Assembly (NCBI GenBank): GCA_002427465.1
Contig: DIRC01000004.1
Location: 833 to 18,005, forward strand
Length of the DNA: 17,173 bases
DNA from: Clostridiales bacterium UBA5446
GTDB taxonomy: Bacteria; Bacillota; Clostridia; Oscillospirales; Oscillospiraceae
Direction of reading: 5' to 3'
The position numbers were made by a program, and so were the translations under genes. Positions 14,337-17,173 of the stretch are shown one piece after another. The notes below the pieces were generated by a model that worked only from the letters and a program-made list of their open reading frames with translations, searched no databases and was not told where the DNA came from. Numbering within the stretch: position 1 is the stretch's first letter; every line of letters starts with the position of its first letter.

Positions 14337-15590
14337 TTATTTGTCCAACATTTCAGAAATTGCCAGCAAGATGCCAAGGCGCCCGGACTCATAGGTAAGA
14401 CCGCCCTGGAGATAAGCGCGATAGGGCGGCAGCATCGGGCCATCCGCGGACAATTCGATCGAAGCCCCCTGAATAAACGCCCCGGCGGCCATAATCACAT
14501 CGCAATCGTATCCCGGCATCGCCCAGGGTTCGGGTGTGACATACGAATCCACAGGCGCGCCTCTCTGGATGCCCAGACAGAATTTTTTCAGGTTTTCCGG
14601 AGTCTCAAGAGTTATCGTCTGGATAATGTCGGCCCGTTTCTCCAGAGAGCCGGGCGAGGTTTGGTAATTGAGCCTCTCGAGCATGGCGGCGCACAGCGCG
14701 GCGGTTTTCAGCGACTGGGCGACAATGTGGGGCGCCATGAACAGTCCCTGGAACAGCAGCCTGTTGTTTCCAAGTGTGGGACCGCATTCCCCGCCGATTC
14801 CGGGCACCGTCATCCGGCAGGCCGCGCGTTCCACCAGGTCCTCCCTGCCGGCAATATACCCACCCGTGGGCGCCAGCCCTCCGCCCGGGTTTTTGATCAG
14901 AGATCCGGCAATCAGATCCGCGCCTGCCGCCGCAGGCTCTCGATCCTCCACAAACTCGCCGTAGCAGTTATCCACCACAATGCGGATATCCGGCTTTTCA
15001 CTCCTAATCAGGCGGCACAGCTTTTCAATCTCATCAATAAACAGCGCCCGGCGGGCGGCATAACCCCGGGAGCGCTGAATCAGCACGGCGGCAGGAGAAA
15101 CCTCCCGCACCGCTGCCAAAATCGCTTTATAATCCGGGCCGCCGTCCTCTGCCGCCGGCACCTCGGCATAGTTAACGCCATAAAAGGACAGGGAGCCGAA
15201 AACATCCTTTGACGCGCCAATCGCCGTTCTAAGTGTGTCGTACGGCGGACCCATCACGGCCAAAAGCGTATCCCCCGGCCGGACTGCCGCAAAAACCGCG
15301 GACATAATGGCGTGGGTGCCGTTTACAAAGCCAATCCGCACCAGGGCGGAGGATGCGCCGAATACCCGCGCATAAATTTTATCCAGAGTTTCCCTGCCCA
15401 GGTCGTCGTAGCCGTATCCGGTGGTTCCGGCAAAACAGGCGTCCGATACCCGGTATTCATGGAACGCGTCCATCACGCGCAAAGTGTTTTGCCCGGATAC
15501 CCTGTCAATCTCGGCAAAACGGGGAGCGAGCGCCCTTTCACAGTCTTCCGCCAGCCTGAATACGCGCTCCGGTATCTCGCTTAATCTCAT
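14337..15590 (-). CDS. Methionine gamma-lyase family PLP enzyme (YnbB, 'aluminium resistance' family)
   Basis: Fold-type I PLP protein of the Cys/Met-metabolism superfamily, in the branch annotated as YnbB or aluminium-resistance protein. Its natural substrate is not established. The 417 aa show RIGFVNGTHAIM (85-96) for cofactor phosphate binding, GPPYDTLRT (114-122), the Asp-Asn of VVDNCYGEF (205-213) and the Schiff-base lysine K233 in SLIKNPGGGLAPTGGYI. The motif NPGGGLAP distinguishes this branch from classic cystathionine enzymes. Its ATG overlaps the murD stop by four bases (ATGA) and has no strong Shine-Dalgarno of its own, so translation probably depends on murD. The lyase activity is a family-name inference only. 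Confidence 0.88.
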   Translation of the reverse strand: MRLSEIPERVFRLAEDCERALAPRFAEIDRVSGQNTLRVMDAFHEYRVSDACFAGTTGYGYDDLGRETLDKIYARVFGASSALVRIGFVNGTHAIMSAVFAAVRPGDTLLAVMGPPYDTLRTAIGASKDVFGSLSFYGVNYAEVPAAEDGGPDYKAILAAVREVSPAAVLIQRSRGYAARRALFIDEIEKLCRLIRSEKPDIRIVVDNCYGEFVEDREPAAAGADLIAGSLIKNPGGGLAPTGGYIAGREDLVERAACRMTVPGIGGECGPTLGNNRLLFQGLFMAPHIVAQSLKTAALCAAMLERLNYQTSPGSLEKRADIIQTITLETPENLKKFCLGIQRGAPVDSYVTPEPWAMPGYDCDVIMAAGAFIQGASIELSADGPMLPPYRAYLQGGLTYESGRLGILLAISEMLDK

Positions 15591-16975
15591 TTATCTTCAA
15601 ATCCCATTACAATATTTCTGAACAGATCGCCGCGCTCCGCAAAATTCCTGAACCGGTCAAAGGAGGAACACGCCGGAGACAGCAGCACGATATCCCCATC
15701 CGCCGCCGACGCCCTGGCGGCCAGCACGGCAGCCTTAAGATCCTCCACAATCGTGATCGGCAGCCGCGAAGGATCGTAAAATACCGAGCCCCTGACGGCG
15801 GCCGCGATCTTTTCCGCCGTGTCCCCGGTCAGGTAGAGCGCCTTGACCCTCTCGGCTATCTCATCGGCCAGCTTATCGAAGGGAATGTTTTTATCATGTC
15901 CCCCCGCGATCAATATCGGTTTCTGGCGCATGGCGCGCAGTCCGGCAATCGTGCGGGTCGGGCTGGACGCAATGGAGTCGTTGATATATGACACGCCCCC
16001 GATCTTCCTGACCAGTTCAAGCCTGTGGGCGACGCCGCCGTAGGTTCTGGCCACGCTCCGGCATTCTTCCGGCGATGTCATCCCGTCCACAGCCGCGAAA
16101 GCGGCCATATAATTTTCGATATTATGCACACCGGGCAGCAGAATCTCCGACGCCGGAATGATTGACTCCACCTCGTAATCCCTGGAGAAATAAATCATAT
16201 CGTCCCGGCAGAAAACACCGTTTTTAAGGGTCTCCCGCCGGCTGAAAAACTTAACCCGCGCCCGGCTTTCATCCGCAAAACGCGCCGTATACGGGTTGTC
16301 GCAGTTCAGGATCAGCAAATCTTCCGGGGTCTGATTTTCAAATATCCGGCGTTTGGCAGAAACATAATCCTGAAAATTCGGATGCACATCCAGATGGTTG
16401 GGCGAGATATTGGTTATGACCGCAATATCCGGGCGTATTGTAATGCTGTGCAGCTGAAATGAAGAAAGCTCCAGCACCGCAATGTCCTCCGGCATCATAT
16501 CGGGTACGGCCGTCAAAAGCGGCCTTCCGATATTTCCGCCGAGATGCACCCGCTTTCCCCCGGCCTGGAGAAGCTCTGCAATAATGGAAGCTGTGGTCGT
16601 CTTGCCGTCAGATCCCGTTACAGCGATCGTCCTGCATGGGCAAAGAGCAAAAAAGACCTCCATTTCCGAGGTAATAACCGCTCCGTTTGCTTTTGCCAGC
16701 TCCAGCAAGGGATCGGTCGGAAGCAGTCCCGGCGTTCTGAAAATAATATCGAAATCAAGCCCGTCAAGATAATGCTCACCGAGGCGCATCTCCGCGCCCA
16801 TGGCGGCAAAACGCGCGGCCGGCACCCCAATATCTTCGGCGGTGCGCCTGTCGCAAAGCGTAACCGAAACCCCCTGATTGATCAGTATATCTATGAGAGG
16901 CGTGTTGCTGATTCCGATCCCCACAATGGCGACACGCTTTGATTTTATCGCATCCACATATCCATATAAAGTCAT
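15587..16975 (-). CDS. murD: UDP-MurNAc-L-alanine--D-glutamate ligase MurD
   Basis: Cytoplasmic ligase adding D-Glu to UDP-MurNAc-L-Ala, the second Mur-ligase step of peptidoglycan synthesis. The 462 aa have an N-terminal Rossmann-like uridine domain (VAIVGIGISNTPL, 15-27; note GIGISN rather than the frequent GlGkSG). The ATP P-loop is AVTGSDGKTTTAS (118-130, K125). Further motifs are GGNIGRPLL (146-154), LELSSFQL (168-175), NISPNHLDVH (189-198), K208 at the carbamyl-lysine position, and the C-terminal INDSIASSPTRTIAGL. It leads an operon with the PLP enzyme, yunB and ligA, separate from any dcw cluster in this window. AGGTGA lies 4 bases before the ATG, and a divergent promoter region separates it from rnpB. 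Confidence 0.95.
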   Translation of the reverse strand: MTLYGYVDAIKSKRVAIVGIGISNTPLIDILINQGVSVTLCDRRTAEDIGVPAARFAAMGAEMRLGEHYLDGLDFDIIFRTPGLLPTDPLLELAKANGAVITSEMEVFFALCPCRTIAVTGSDGKTTTASIIAELLQAGGKRVHLGGNIGRPLLTAVPDMMPEDIAVLELSSFQLHSITIRPDIAVITNISPNHLDVHPNFQDYVSAKRRIFENQTPEDLLILNCDNPYTARFADESRARVKFFSRRETLKNGVFCRDDMIYFSRDYEVESIIPASEILLPGVHNIENYMAAFAAVDGMTSPEECRSVARTYGGVAHRLELVRKIGGVSYINDSIASSPTRTIAGLRAMRQKPILIAGGHDKNIPFDKLADEIAERVKALYLTGDTAEKIAAAVRGSVFYDPSRLPITIVEDLKAAVLAARASAADGDIVLLSPACSSFDRFRNFAERGDLFRNIVMGFEDK

Positions 16976-16996
16976 TATCTCACCTCATTCTTACTG

Positions 16997-17025
16997 ATTA
17001 TATATCCAGATACCGGCAAATACAA
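16997..17025 (-). promoter_or_regulatory. Candidate promoter of the murD operon
   Basis: On the minus strand TTGTAT (17025-17020), 17 bases, then a perfect TATAAT (17002-16997). The start site would be near 16990, giving a leader of about 15 bases that still contains the AGGTGA Shine-Dalgarno. Confidence 0.5.
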
Positions 17026-17033
17026 TGTTTTTG

Positions 17034-17063
17034 TTGACTATAATGTCGACTGTGGTGTAATAT
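17034..17063 (+). promoter_or_regulatory. Candidate promoter of rnpB
   Basis: TTGACT (17034-17039) is a strong -35 box. With an 18-base spacer the -10 is TAATAT (17058-17063). An overlapping TATAAT at 17061-17066 matches better but is 21 bases away. Either predicts initiation near 17070, at the apparent 5' end of RNase P RNA. It lies back to back with the murD promoter. Confidence 0.5.
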
Positions 17064-17070
17064 AATCTGT

Positions 17071-17173
17071 GCGAGTAAGCCAAACGACCGCAGGCATAAG
17101 GCGAAAGCCTGTGCGTGAGGAAAGTCCGGGCTCCATAGGGCAGGAATAACGGGTAACGCCCGCCGAAGGCGAC
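17071..17173 (+). ncRNA. rnpB: RNase P RNA, type A, 5' part
   Basis: Catalytic RNA of RNase P, which trims tRNA 5' leaders. The conserved region GAGGAAAGTCCGGGCTCC (17117-17134), followed by ATAGGGCAGG, is the type A signature and matches the E. coli form closely. Bacillus-type (type B) RNAs read GAGGAAAGTCCATGCTC at this place. A GNRA-capped hairpin GGCGAAAGCC (17100-17109) precedes it, and a GGGTAACGCCC hairpin follows at about 17151-17161. Only about 100 of an expected 350-400 bases are inside the window, and the gene runs off the right edge. The 5' end is set from the promoter and is approximate. Confidence 0.95.

Noticed and set aside
14306..14340. Sigma-E-like -10 (CATATACAT, 14332-14324) just upstream of yunB
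   Set aside because: Its predicted start site (about 14317) falls within the yunB Shine-Dalgarno, and no convincing sigma-E -35 lies at the right distance.
14306..14443. N-terminal extension of yunB into the preceding gene
   Set aside because: The extra residues lie inside the PLP-enzyme coding region, lack a Shine-Dalgarno and break the expected pattern of a short basic end followed by one membrane segment.
14274..15212. Long plus-strand open frame opposite the PLP enzyme and yunB start
   Set aside because: It spans two real genes on the other strand, has no ribosome site and no family features.
22..17173. Mobile element, prophage or defence island
   Set aside because: No transposase, integrase, terminal repeats or defence-type genes are visible; every intact gene is a core or sporulation function.

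Overview
The window looks like chromosomal, core-gene DNA from an endospore-forming member of the Clostridia, plausibly near Oscillospiraceae/Ruminococcaceae. The evidence is the sporulation genes yaaL (DUF2508), bofA and yunB, a KtrB/TrkH-type potassium system, Firmicute-like Shine-Dalgarno sites, and a type A RNase P RNA rather than the Bacillus type B. The genus assignment is an inference from gene content; I ran no comparison.

Layout. (1) 22-4300, minus strand: a type IIA topoisomerase operon, parE then parC, both clearly divergent from textbook gyrase/topo IV. It has a recognisable promoter and a dyad in its leader. (2) 4301-4735: non-coding or decayed DNA. It holds an intact minus-strand terminator just below what looks like the last codons of a decayed gene. 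(3) 4736-5227, plus strand: yaaL-bofA, closed by a bidirectional terminator. (4) 5289-7660, minus strand: ddl-murF, two consecutive peptidoglycan-precursor enzymes with a 4-base overlap. (5) 7736-11594, plus strand: a DEDDh exonuclease, trkA and trkH, starting from a good sigma-A promoter that is divergent from ddl. (6) 11599-11641: a perfect 19-bp hairpin between convergent trkH and ligA. (7) 11649-16975, minus strand: murD, a methionine-gamma-lyase-like PLP enzyme, yunB and ligA, packed as one operon. (8) 16976-17173: a divergent promoter region, then the 5' third or so of rnpB, cut by the window edge.

How the genes work together. MurD adds D-Glu to the UDP-MurNAc peptide, Ddl makes D-Ala-D-Ala, and MurF joins that dipeptide to the UDP-MurNAc-tripeptide. 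These three steps of one pathway sit in two operons here. LigA and the ParC/ParE pair serve DNA replication and topology. TrkA and TrkH form a gated K+ uptake system. BofA and YunB belong to the mother-cell programme of spore formation.

I did not find a new biological system; the window is mostly ordinary housekeeping DNA. The points most worth a second look are an apparent AT-duplication frameshift that shortens ParE and leaves a coherent Lys-rich tail out of frame, the divergent motifs of the topoisomerase pair, and the decayed gene with a surviving terminator at about 4395-4520.
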